Shown: positions 22,761 to 32,438 of the stretch, one piece after another | Numbering within the stretch: position 1 is the first letter of the stretch | How the letters are laid out: each line of letters opens with the position of its first letter | DNA from: Mimosa pudica | Lineage: Eukaryota; Streptophyta; Magnoliopsida; Fabales; Fabaceae | DNA length: 64,000 nt | NCBI GenBank assembly: GCA_029929735.1 | Contig: JAKELP010000001.1 | Location: forward strand, 9,951,001-10,015,000 | Direction: 5' to 3' | Made by a program: the position numbers and the translations under genes | The notes under the pieces: generated by a model | What the model was told of the DNA's origin: nothing | Seen by the model: only the letters and a program-made list of their open reading frames with translations | Databases searched by the model: none

Positions 22761-24387
22761 GGGTAAAGGAGCAAATCTGGCCCCCAAGTAACCACCAAGG
22801 AGCGCTGAGGACCCTAAACTAACCACAGGCCCGGATCTGTACCCCAAGTAACCAAGATGTTAAAAAAATACCCCGGTTGGACGGTCAACTACGTTTGACC
22901 GTTACCTTGCTTATTTGGATGTCACGCGAGCTCCTGTTGTGCCACCTCTGCATGCCATGTGGCATGTTAGTTTAGGGTACTCAGCGCTCCTTGGTGGTTA
23001 CTTGGGGGCCAGATTTGCTCCTTTACCCAAATTTTAAATTTGTATCCATCAAATTCTTTTGATAAGATTCAATTAAATACTTAAATATTTAGGAAAGGTA
23101 ATTAGAATTAGTTAACTTATGATTAAGTTTGACATTAGATAAAAGATGTTAATTAACACTATAAATGTTATATTATGTTACAACATTCAAATTTCATTTG
23201 TACATGCTTTCAGTAGGGAAAAAAATTTGAGCGAGAAATGACAAAAGAAAACTTGTTAAATTATTCTTAAAAATAGTTTTATTGCTATAAAACAAGAATT
23301 CTCACTTAGTATATTCAATCTATAGCCACTTAATATCAAATCTCATTCGAGTAATTTGAGTAATTACCTACGTTTCTCAACTAGTTATTTGAGATATATG
23401 AGTAGTTAATGGGGTTTTGAAATGTCTCAAAGTAATGGAAAATTCTAGCAATTAAAAGCGATACTCGAGTAGTTACCTATGTTACTAAACTAGTTAGATG
23501 CGATACATGAGTAGTGAATGGATTTTTTTCATTTCACAAATAAGATATATCTTATTTTTTTCATTTTTCCTAAATTTCATTTTAGACAAATTGACGACTA
23601 TATCTTATTTGTGAAATGAAAAAAAATCATTCACTACTCATGTATCGCATGTAACTAGTTTAGTAACATAGGTAACTACTCGAGTATCGCTTTTAATTGC
23701 TAGAATTTTCCATTACTTTGAGACATTTCAAAACCCCATTAACTACTCATATATCTCAAATAACTAGTTGAGAAACGTAGGTAATTACTCAAATTACTCG
23801 AATGAGGTTTGATATTAAGTGGCTATAGATTGGATATACTAAGTGAGAATTCTTGTTTTATAGCAATAAAACTATTTTTAAGAATAATTTAACAAGTTTT
23901 CTTTTGTCATTTCTCGCTCAAATTTTTTTCCCTACTGAAAGCATGTACAAATGAAATTTGAATGTTGTAACATAATATAACATTTATAGTGTTAATTAAC
24001 ATCTTTTATCTAATGTCAAACTTAATCATAAGTTAACTAATTCTAATTACCTTTCCTAAATATTTAAGTATTTAATTGAATCTTATCAAAAGAATTTGAT
24101 GGATACAAATTTAAAATTTGGGTAAAGGAGCAAATCTGGCCCCCAAGTAACCACCAAGGAGCGCTGAGTACCTTAAACTAACATGCCACGTGGCATGCAG
24201 AGGTGGCACAGCAGGAGCTCGCGTGGCATCCAAATAAGCAAGATAACGGTCAAACGTAGTTGACCGTCCAACCGGGGTATTTTTTTAACATCTTGGTTAC
24301 TTGGGGTACAGATCCGGGCCTGTGGTTAGTTTAGGGTCCTCAGCGCTCCTTGGTGGTTACTTGGGGGCCAGATTTGCTCCTTTACCC
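22761..24387. mobile_element. Composite fold-back MULE, 1627 bp, with about 787-bp arms
   Basis: The arms (about 22761-23548 and 23601-24387) are near-perfect reverse complements around a spacer of about 50 bp. The ends are GGGTAAAGGAGCAAATCTGG and its complement. A perfect 9-bp duplication TAAATTAAA flanks it (22752-22760 and 24388-24396). The matching downstream region of F-box copy 3 at about 28960-28985 reads ATATTAAATTAAACATA without interruption and is the empty site. Each arm's outer 268 bp (22761-23028 and 24120-24387) is itself an inverted-repeat element, so the structure is a large palindrome capped by two small MULE-type units. It has no protein-coding capacity. It sits directly after the stop of the F-box pseudogene. 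Confidence 0.9.
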
Positions 24388-25423
24388 TAAATTAAACATA
24401 CAATTTTATAACATCTTCCATCCATGTCAAACTATTGGGAATGAAGCGGGGAATGCGTCTGGCAGAGACGTCCTCAACTGGATCCACCAAAGAAGTCAAG
24501 TCTTGGGCATTGGGTCCACATGAGGAAAATGTATTGGAATGAGGAATGAAGTCCACTTCAAAACTCAATTTATTTCTACCAACTTTATTAACTCTCTTTG
24601 TTCCTCTTTCCCCATTCAAACCATACCTATACACATCCTTTATTGTAGCAAACACCAAAGAATCCCCATCTATTACCGTGACTCCTTTGATAAAAACATC
24701 CTTATTCTCCAACCCTATTTCTTCCATGCATACTCAATGTCAAAAACTTGGACCAACTAGACAAACCATAATCTATCAAAACCCAAAAGGTAAACACTGA
24801 ATTAACTAAGCTCCAAGTCACCAAACAAAGGTCATTATATCCACTGTAATTGGGCTTAAAGAATATACATTTGGTATCACTACAATGTAATTCTTCAGGA
24901 TAACGAACCGATTTTAACTCTCGAGTATTCAAATGGTATGTGAGAAGATAATGACCCCTTCCATCTAAAGCATCATCACAAATTTGTGACATGGAGCCGT
25001 GATAAATACAATATAACCCTTCTATTTCTCTCCACACTCCACCTTCTTTTGGCGCGTAGACTTTACCAACAGCATGTTTTGATAATTGGTCTGCATGGAA
25101 ATGAAAGAGAAATAACTCATCTTTCATGTTATCCAAACCTTCAATGCTTCCATTGCTGAGTAAGCCGATTGCTACTGTTTGATAAGTATTGGCCACATTA
25201 ATGAAGGAGAATGATTGTGTTGTAGGGTTACAAGTAATTAATTCTCCTCTTGATGACATTCCATGAAAAAATGATTCCGGATGACAGCCTTTTGGAAAGA
25301 TTTCACAGAGAAGCAGTCCATTATTCATAGACATAAGAATTCGTCCATCATTTTGATGAAGAAATTGGAAAAAGCTCTTAGCAATAATACTTCAAGAAGA
25401 AGAAGATGATGATGATGCCTTGT

Positions 25424-26198
25424 TGTTGGAGATTGTGAGAGTTTTCAATGAAAACATGTGGGTGTGTCAAAAAGAGAAGTCTCACATTGCTTGGGAATGA
25501 GAAGTGTATATAAGACACTTGTGTTCTAGCTTAAGTTAAAGGGCCAAAGGAGGAATAGGTCTCGCACACAAGTTGGGCCACCGTTGAGGCAATGTAGTGG
25601 AAATCCGGCGATTACCCCCCCCCCCCCCCCGCGCGTGGTAAATACGGAATCGGCACATTTTTACTTATCCGGGTTTTGCAAAAATTACAAATAAATAAAT
25701 ATTAAATGGCTTACCTAGACTACCTTATATTTTGAGACTTCAAAATTTTGATATCCTTCATTTTCTAAAATTGTTGACGTGTTTTTGCGTGTGTGCTTAT
25801 CCGGATATTTATTCTGCTTAACGTTCAAAACCGTTCTTTTATTGTCATTATTTTGTAACAACAAAATAATGGGTGATAATGTGTCATTACTGCCGTTCCA
25901 ACGTTTACTTGGATCTACCGCCTATAAAAGGCAGTGTCTGCAGTCAGTCCAAGTGTATCAGCTCTCTAAAGGACAATGTCCCTGAGGACGCGACTCAGAT
26001 AATTACATTTCTGTGTTTGTTGCTTTGTTCTAGCAGACTGTCGCCCATCACCTAGCAGACTGTCGCCTATCACCTAGCAGACTGTCGCCCATCACCTAAC
26101 AGACAGTCGCCCATCACCTAGCAGACTGTCGCCCATCGCCTATCAGATTGTCGCCTATCACATTGTCAACTATTGTGATTTTGTATTGTTTGTCAACA
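25424..26198 (+). mobile_element. Solo LTR of a retrotransposon, 775 bp
   Basis: Starts TGTTGGAGATTGTGAGAG and ends TTTGTCAACA (TGTTG...CAACA). It is flanked by the 5-bp duplication CTTGT at 25419-25423 and 26199-26203, inside the F-box pseudogene. Removing it and one CTTGT restores the sequence of the paralogue at about 30030-30060. It contains the promoter-like words TCTCACATTGCTTGGGAATG and GTATATAAGACAC near the 5' end, which sets the orientation. A C17 run is near 25615. Tandem repeats lie before the 3' end. No internal retrotransposon sequence remains, so LTR-LTR recombination is the simplest origin. Confidence 0.92.
26031..26160. repeat. Imperfect 22-bp tandem repeats inside the solo LTR
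   Basis: About six units of the form CAGACTGTCGCCCATCACCTAG, with single-base variants (CGCCTATC, AACAGACAGT, CGCCTATCAGATTG). The array is confined to the LTR. Units are contiguous without unique spacers, so it is a minisatellite and not CRISPR. Confidence 0.85.
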
Positions 26199-26503
26199 CT
26201 TGTTTCCAGGTAATGCATGTATTTCATATTTCTTTTCATAAGCTGCTTGAATGAAAATGCAAGAATCACCTTGTTGGCTCGAAATTTGAGAGTGCTTTGC
26301 TAGAAAATCTCTTCCCTTGGTAAGTTCGTGTATGTATTTAGAACATGCCTTGAACCTTAAGATGGATTTTGGTGGCAGTCGTAAGAATATTTCAGATACT
26401 ACATCTTCAGGTAGCTCCATAGTATTGATCAGTTTACATGTATGAGAGACATTATGCTATTCGTCACACAATTTTTGTAATACCCTTTGTTTGAATTATA
26501 ATA

Positions 26504-26790
26504 CTCCCTCCGGTCCCTAATGTAAGAGCCCAAAATTTGAATGGTTTTGGTCCCTAATGTAAGAGCTCACCCCATATTCTCTCCTCATTTAATGCATTTT
26601 TTCCTACTTTACCCCTAACTCTCTTTCATATTTATTAAAGCTTATGTATTTCTCTCTCTTAAAAGTACCATAATAAATATGGACAATTTTGGAAAAGAAG
26701 CATTAACTCCAGACACCCAACTAACATTCACATGTTTTCTTAAGAAAAGTTTTTTTGACGGCTAGCTCTTACATTAGGGACCGGAGGGAG
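26504..26790. mobile_element. MITE, family C, in the pseudogene intron
   Basis: Ends CTCCCTCCGGTCCCTAATGT and ACATTAGGGACCGGAGGGAG, flanked by TA. The left end also has an inner partial duplication (TTTGGTCCCTAATGTAAGAG). Absent at the corresponding place in F-box copy 3 (about 30330), so inserted after the F-box duplication. Confidence 0.85.
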
Positions 26791-26944
26791 TAATTAGCAA
26801 AAGAAAAGAGAGAGAAATTTTACGCATTTCACCTTTATGATCATTCTTATTATTTGAAATCTGAACATTATACATGTACAATCTCAAATTTAGTACTAGC
26901 TAGCTAGCTAACTAGATTAAATTGGCACTAGAGGCCAAAAAATG

Positions 26945-27180
26945 TACTCTCATTTTCCTAAATATAAGATCACTTTCAAATTTCATTTTGTAATAAACAA
27001 GTTTCTAATTTTTCTCAACTTTTTCCCAAATAAAATTAAAAATAAATGTTTATCTGTGATAAACAAACAAGTGACAGAGAGAGTGAGCATATAGATATAT
27101 AGTTAGAGTTGATTAGTAATATCATGTGTTAATAACTGCCTGGACTTGTATCCTTTCTTATATTTGAGAACGAAAGAGTA
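26945..27180. mobile_element. Degenerate MITE shared by both F-box copies
   Basis: Left end TTCCTAAATATAAGATCACT and right end TTATATTTGAGAACGAAAGAG. The paralogous stretch 30510-30826 has the same structure (CTAAATATAAGATCACTTTT ... GTGATCTTATATTTAAGAAG). Present in both duplicates, so it predates the duplication. A related copy lies at 43714-43920. Confidence 0.5.
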
Positions 27181-27466
27181 TCATTTTGGAAAGTATTCTC
27201 TATATTATGCAATCACGTTGGAAAGAAATATATAACTAAGAATAAATATATCTTGTATTTGAACCTTAACTATATATTGTAAAGATCGATTCAACTATCT
27301 TGTTAGCTTATAAACCCCTATCTCTTTTATATTCAAGTATTTTTATTTGAGAGTTTTATTATCGCCAATGGTTTTACTTCCACATAAGAAATAAAGCAAA
27401 TTAATGTTTGTATATATACTCTACCTTGTTTTTGTTTTCGTTCCGTCCTTTGCCGTGGATCATCAT

Positions 27467-28300
27467 GTTCGCCACCGTCCACTCTATCTACTCAGCAACC
27501 TATTCAAATACTTGCATTTTCTCCTCCATAAAATAGGACTGTAATCCGTAGCTTTATAGGCTTAATTAATTCCATGTATGTGTGTGAAGAAACTATTTTC
27601 TATTTATAAAATTAATATTTTTTAACAAATATTGAGATTATTTCGCATTAGTAGTTATACTATCTATGGTCAAATTCAAACTCCGATTCATAAGCCTTCA
27701 TTTGTTTATAAAAATCGCGCACAATTTCCCGTTCAAGACGGGGGTGAAGAACATCATTTTTTTTATGAAAGGGTGAAGAACAGCATTAGCATTTTCTTAA
27801 AAATATAAAAACAAACACACACACATATTTGGGACAGGATTGGGGGTGATGAATTTTGTGATTTTGTACGGTTCAAGATGGAAATTTCCCATTTCAAAAA
27901 GGGATGAGAAAAAATTGAACACCCCAAAGTTTAGGGAAGAAAATGAGTTTTTATCTAAACTAGATAATTACCCTGTGTTATATGCATGGTTGAGCATTGA
28001 AACACCCCAAATTTCTTTTTAATCCAGCTTAACGCCCCAAATTTCAAGAAGGATAATTAAGTATAATAATTAATTAGAATTTTGAAGTATTTTTTAGTAT
28101 TTGAGAAATTTTATTAATAAATTTGAGAATTAAAACATATTTAGAGAAATTATTTTAGGACTCAAAATATCTTCTCAAATCCATGCTCACCCTTTTCAAA
28201 TCCGTCATTATCATTAATTAATCTTATCCACTCATTTAACATAATATCTTCAAGTTTTCCATTCAACTTTATTCTTCCAAATTAACAGTAGCCACTCTTT
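27467..28300. repeat. Upstream flank of F-box copy 2, duplicated at 31209-31900
   Basis: Shared order of blocks with 31209-31900: CAACCTATTCAAATACTTGC, GTAGCTTTATAGGCTTAATT, CATTTCGCATTAGTAGTTA-like text, TTTCCCGTTCAAGACGGGGG, GCATTTTCTTAAAAATATAA, and ACACCCCAAATTTC. Copy 2 has an extra 170 bases at about 27827-27996. This marks the F-box tandem duplication as extending at least 700 bp upstream of exon 1. Confidence 0.8.
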
Positions 28301-28316
28301 TAACAAATGAAGGCTT

Positions 28317-28712
28317 ATGGATTATCTCAAAGCCTTAACAGGAGGGTCATGGTTGATATATGGAACTTATCTCACAACACAACCTTGGTCTTTTGATTTC
28401 GTTCCTAGAGTGGCAAAGGTATCCAAGGTGATTGCATGGGTGAGAATTCCAGGACTAGCTTTCCGGTATTACCACAAGAGTACTCTTAATGCCATAGGAA
28501 AACTTATTGGAGAAGTTATCAAAATTGATTTTACCATAAAAGCTAGAGGGAGAGGCAAGTATGCTCGGATTGCGATTCTAGCGGATCTCATGCATGCTCT
28601 TGTTCCGCAAATTCGTGTTGATGGCCGGCTCTACACAGTTCCTTATGAAGGATTGCCTAAATTTGCTTTAGATGTGGGAAGTATGGGCATATTAAGGATA
28701 AATGTGACAGTA
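28317..28712 (+). pseudogene. LINE ORF1 fragment (DUF4283 plus zinc knuckle), frameshifted
   Basis: The frame from 28317 reads LKALTGGSWLIYGTYLTTQP, then AWVRIPGLAFRYYHKSTL and GRLYTVPYEGLPKFAL. This is the DUF4283 region typical of plant LINE ORF1 proteins. From about 28668 the reading continues in another frame as CFRCGKYGHIKDKC, a CCHC zinc knuckle, so a small frameshift separates the two parts. There is no reverse transcriptase nearby. It is a truncated retroelement piece inside the F-box cluster, not a host gene. Confidence 0.85.
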
Positions 28713-28989
28713 TGACAGAGAAAAACGAAGAAGCTATGCTAGTGATGGAGTCTTACTTATACAAAAACTCTTCTACGGCTTTGCCGTTGGCAACTGAAAA
28801 AAAAAGATACATTATTATTCAGTCTAAATTCATAAATCTAATTTGATTTGGATAATTTAAAAGCTGGATGTAGTCACTGGAAACCAATTTATGGTGTTTG
28901 GAAGAAACTCCAAGAACCAAGACAAAGAAAATCATCAAATACAGTTATACGAGTAGTAAATATTAAATTAAACATAAAATTTTAGAAAA

Positions 28990-31208
28990 TTATAACATCT
29001 CTCGTACGTCATATATCCAATCTTTTATCTTAAAAATCTTGGGAATGAAGCAGGAAATGCGTCTTGTAGAGACTTCCTCAGCTGGACCTACCAAAGAAGT
29101 GAAGTCTTTGGTATTGCGTCCACATGAGGAAAGAGTATTGGAATGAGGAATGAAGTCCAATTCAGAACCCAATTTATTTGTACCAACTTTAATAAGTCTG
29201 TTTGTTCCTCTTTCCCCATTCAAATCATACCGATACACATCCTTCATTGTAGCAAACACCAAAGAATCCTCATTTATTACAGTGAATCCACTGATCAAAA
29301 AATCCTTCTTCAACCCCATTTCTTCCGCCCTCAATGTCAAAAACTTGGACCAAGTAGACAAACCGTAATCTTGCAAAACCCAAAAAGTAAATACATAATT
29401 AACTAAGCTCCAAGTCACCAAACAAAGGTCATATCCATTGTAATTGGATTTAAAGAATATAAATTTGGTATCACTAGAATGTAATTCTTCAGGACAACGA
29501 ACCGATTTTAACACTTGAGTATTCTTATGGTATGTGAGAAGAAAATGATCCCTTCGCTTTAAAACATGATCACAAAATTTTGACATGGAGCCGTGATAAA
29601 TACAATATAACCCTTCTATTTCTCTCCACACGCCACCTTCTTTTGGCACGTAGACTTTACCCACAGCATGTTTTGATAATTGATCTGCATGGAAATGAAA
29701 GAGAAATAACTCATCTTTCATGTTATCCAAACATTTAATGCTTCCATAGCTGACTAAGCCGATTGTTAATTCGTCATAAATATCGGGCGCATTAAGGAAG
29801 GAGAATGATTGTGTTGTAGGGTTACAAGTAATTAATTCTCCTCTTGGTGGCTGTCCATGTAAAGATAACTGTCTTAATAATAATTCCGGATGAATACAGC
29901 CTTTTGGAAAGATTTCACAGAGAAGCAGTCCATTATTCATAGACATAAGAATTCTTCCATTGTTTTGATGAAGAAATTGAAGAAAGCTCTTAGGAATAAT
30001 ACCGGAAGATGATGATGATGATGATGATGATGCCTTGTTTCCAGGTAATGCATATAATTCATGTTTGTTTTCATAAGCTACTTGAATGAAAAAGGAAGAA
30101 TCACCTTGTTGGCTCGAAATTTGAGAGTGCTTTGCTACAAAATTTCTTCCCTCGGTAAGTTCGTGTATGTAATTAGAACATGCCTTGAACCTTAAGATGG
30201 ATTTTGCTGGCAGTCGTGAGAATATTTCAGATACTACATCGTCAGGTAGCTCCACAGTATTGATCTGTTTACATATATGAGAGACATTAATTATGCTATT
30301 CGTCACACAATTAATGTCATACCCTTTGTTTGAATTCTAATCATTAGCAAAAGAAAAGAGAGAGAAGAATTTTACACATTTCACCTCTATGATCATTCTT
30401 ATTATTTGAAATCTGAACACTATCCATCCATGTATAATCTCAATCTTAATGGCTAGCTAGCTAACTAAATTAAATTGGCACTAGAGGCTAAAAAATGTAC
30501 TCCTATGTTCCTAATTTCCTAAATATAAGATCACTTTTAAATTTAATTTTGTTCATAAATATAAACAACTTTCTAATTTTTCTCAAAATTTCCCCAACTA
30601 AAGCTTATTAATAATGCTTATCTATAGTTGTTATAAAAAATGTTTATCTATAATAAACAAGCAAGAGAGGGGGAGAGAGAGAGGGAGAGGGAGGGAGAGA
30701 ATATAAACACATGGTTAGCTTTGATTAACAATATCAATATCATGTGTTAATAACCACTTTAACTTGCATTTTTTATCTAATCAAATTAGGAAAGTGATCT
30801 TATATTTAAGAAGGAAGACGTATTATTTTGAAATGTATTCTCTGTATTATATATGCAATCACGTTGGGAAAAACTATATAACTAAGAATAAATATATCTC
30901 CTATTTGAACCTTAACTATATTGTATAGATCGATTTAACTATCTTGTTAACTTATAAACCCCTATCTCTATCCAAGTATTTTTATTTGACAGGTTTATCG
31001 TCAAGGGTTTTACTTCCACATAATATATATAATATAATTAACATCAATTGATCTGAATCAGTTCTGTGATGCTCAACGTGTGGTTTCTACTTTCTAGAAC
31101 CCACCTAGCTTCCCAAAAATTCCGAGAAGAAATAAAAGCAAATTAATGTTTGTATATATACTCTACCTTGTTTTTATTTGCGTTCCGTCCTTTGCCGTGG
31201 ATCATCAT
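28990..31208 (-). CDS. F-box protein, cluster copy 3 (intact)
   Basis: Likely SCF substrate receptor. Exon 1 (31208-31167, 14 codons, MMIHGKGRNANKNK) ends at AAG/GTAGAG. Exon 2 (30264-28990) starts after AAACAG with INTVELPDDVVSEIFSRLPA. The joined product is 438 residues. The open frame of exon 2 runs back to a GTG at 30306 but contains no ATG before the F-box, so a spliced start is needed. The same short exon is conserved upstream of copy 2. The F-box is at about residues 18-58, a Ser-rich stretch (ASSSSSSSSSG) at about 95, and conserved blocks are ELITCNPTTQSFSFLN, YVPKEGGVWREIEGLY and TFWVLQDYGLSTWSKFLTL. The ligand-binding region is of no type I can name. The serine run is coded by a GATGATGAT/ATCATC repeat that may vary in length. 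Confidence 0.85.
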
Positions 31209-32012
31209 GTTCGCCACCGTCACTCTACTCAGCAACCTATTCAAATACTTGCATTTTCTCCTCCATAAAATAGGACGTAATCCGTAGCTTTATAGGCTTA
31301 ATTAATTCCGTGTGTGTGTGTTAAGACACTATTTTCCATTTATAAAATTAATACTTTTTAACAAACTTTTGAGATTATTTCGCATTAGTAGTTAGACTAT
31401 CTATGATCAAATACAAACTCCGATATATAAGCCTTCATTTGTTAAAAAAAGCACATACAATTTCCCGTTCAAGACGGGGGTGAAGTTCTGATAGAAAAAA
31501 AGATGGGAGTGAAGAACAGCATTTTTTTTTATATGAAAGGGTGAAGAAGAGCATTAGCATTTTCTTAAAAATATAAAAACAAACACACACACACACACAT
31601 TGAAACACCCCAAATTTCTTTTTTTATCCAGTGTAAAACGCCCCAAATTTCTAGAAAAATAAGTAAGGCATAATATTTAATTAGAATCTTGAGGTAATTG
31701 TTTAATATTTGAGAAATTTTAGGAAAAAATTTGAGAATTAAAACATATCTAGAGAAATTATTTTAGGACTTAAAATATCTTCCCAAATTTATGCTCACTC
31801 TTTTCAAATTCGTCCTTATCCTCAATTAATCTCATCCACCCATTTGACAAAATATCTTCAATTTTTTCATTCAACTTTTTTCCTCCAAATTTTTCATTCA
31901 ATTTTTTCATTTAACTTTGGTATGTCCTTCCATTTCATGACACCTCCGTACCTGCTGTTCATAATCTTCTCCCACTATCAGTAAGCTCTCTCTCGCTCCG
32001 TCTCTCTCCACC

Positions 32013-32438
32013 ATGTCTCCTCCACGAAAACCCCCGCCTAAGAAGTCATCACCGGCGAAACCCAAACCCAAGCGCCTTCAACGCGGTGCACCTGCACGCA
32101 TAAGAGTCTCAGCTATGATGGCCACATCTCGGAGGCTCATGAGCAGTATATGTCAAACGTTTCAGATGGTTTCCCGTCGCCGGCCCCCACCTCCGCCGCC
32201 TCCCCCTCAGCCCGCCGCTCTGCCGCCTCCCCCTCAGCCCGCCGGCACTCCGCCGACTTCCCCTCGGCCCACCCTGGCTCCGCCGCCTACCCCCCCGCCT
32301 GCCCCTATCTTACTCCGACGGAGGAGAGCCGTGGCGCCTGAACCCGTCTCGTATCTAGCCTCTAGTCCTTCTCATTCCTCTTCCAGATCGTCTGATTCGG
32401 ACGTTGAATCCCCTGGGAATGGGAATGGGAATGAATGA
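32013..32438 (+). CDS. Proline-rich hypothetical protein
   Basis: A 141-residue frame from an ATG after a CT-rich leader (CTCTCTCTCGCTCCGTCTCT). The N-terminus is basic and Pro/Lys-rich (MSPPRKPPPKKSSPAKPKPK). The middle has repeated PPPPQPA blocks and an RRRR patch. The C-terminus is Ser/Asp-rich, ending GNGNGNE. No folded domain is recognised. It is more GC-rich than neighbouring DNA, and a second overlapping frame is open over part of it. It could be a real small gene with a disordered product or a GC-rich fragment of something larger. Confidence 0.4.
   Translation: MSPPRKPPPKKSSPAKPKPKRLQRGAPARIRVSAMMATSRRLMSSICQTFQMVSRRRPPPPPPPPQPAALPPPPQPAGTPPTSPRPTLAPPPTPPPAPILLRRRRAVAPEPVSYLASSPSHSSSRSSDSDVESPGNGNGNE

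Larger units (their letters stand above)
24392..27466 (-). pseudogene. F-box pseudogene, cluster copy 2
   Basis: Paralogue of the intact gene at 28990-31208, about 6 kb away. Exon 1 (27466-27425, MMIHGKGRNENKNK) and its GTAGAG donor are intact. Exon 2 starts at about 26430 with INTMELPEDVVSEIFLRLPP. Four lesions are visible against the paralogue. First, the acceptor AAACAG reads AAACTG. Second, a 775-bp solo LTR interrupts the coding sequence after IHALPGN. Third, an in-frame TGA follows the serine run (about 25390-25395). Fourth, a net 4-base insertion at about 24720-24733 (TATGCAT in place of GGC) shifts the frame after KFLTLS. The remaining frames (25334-24702 and 24727-24392) still read well (LFLFHFHADQLSKHAVGKVY), so decay is recent. 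An intronic MITE absent from the paralogue lies at 26504-26790. Confidence 0.9.

Noticed and set aside
26031..26160. CRISPR-like array
   Set aside because: Contiguous imperfect 22-bp units with no unique spacers, inside a plant LTR; it is a minisatellite.
30265..30306. Single-exon model for F-box copy 3
   Set aside because: The extra 14 codons start with GTG and read through a good splice acceptor; the spliced ATG exon upstream explains the gene better.
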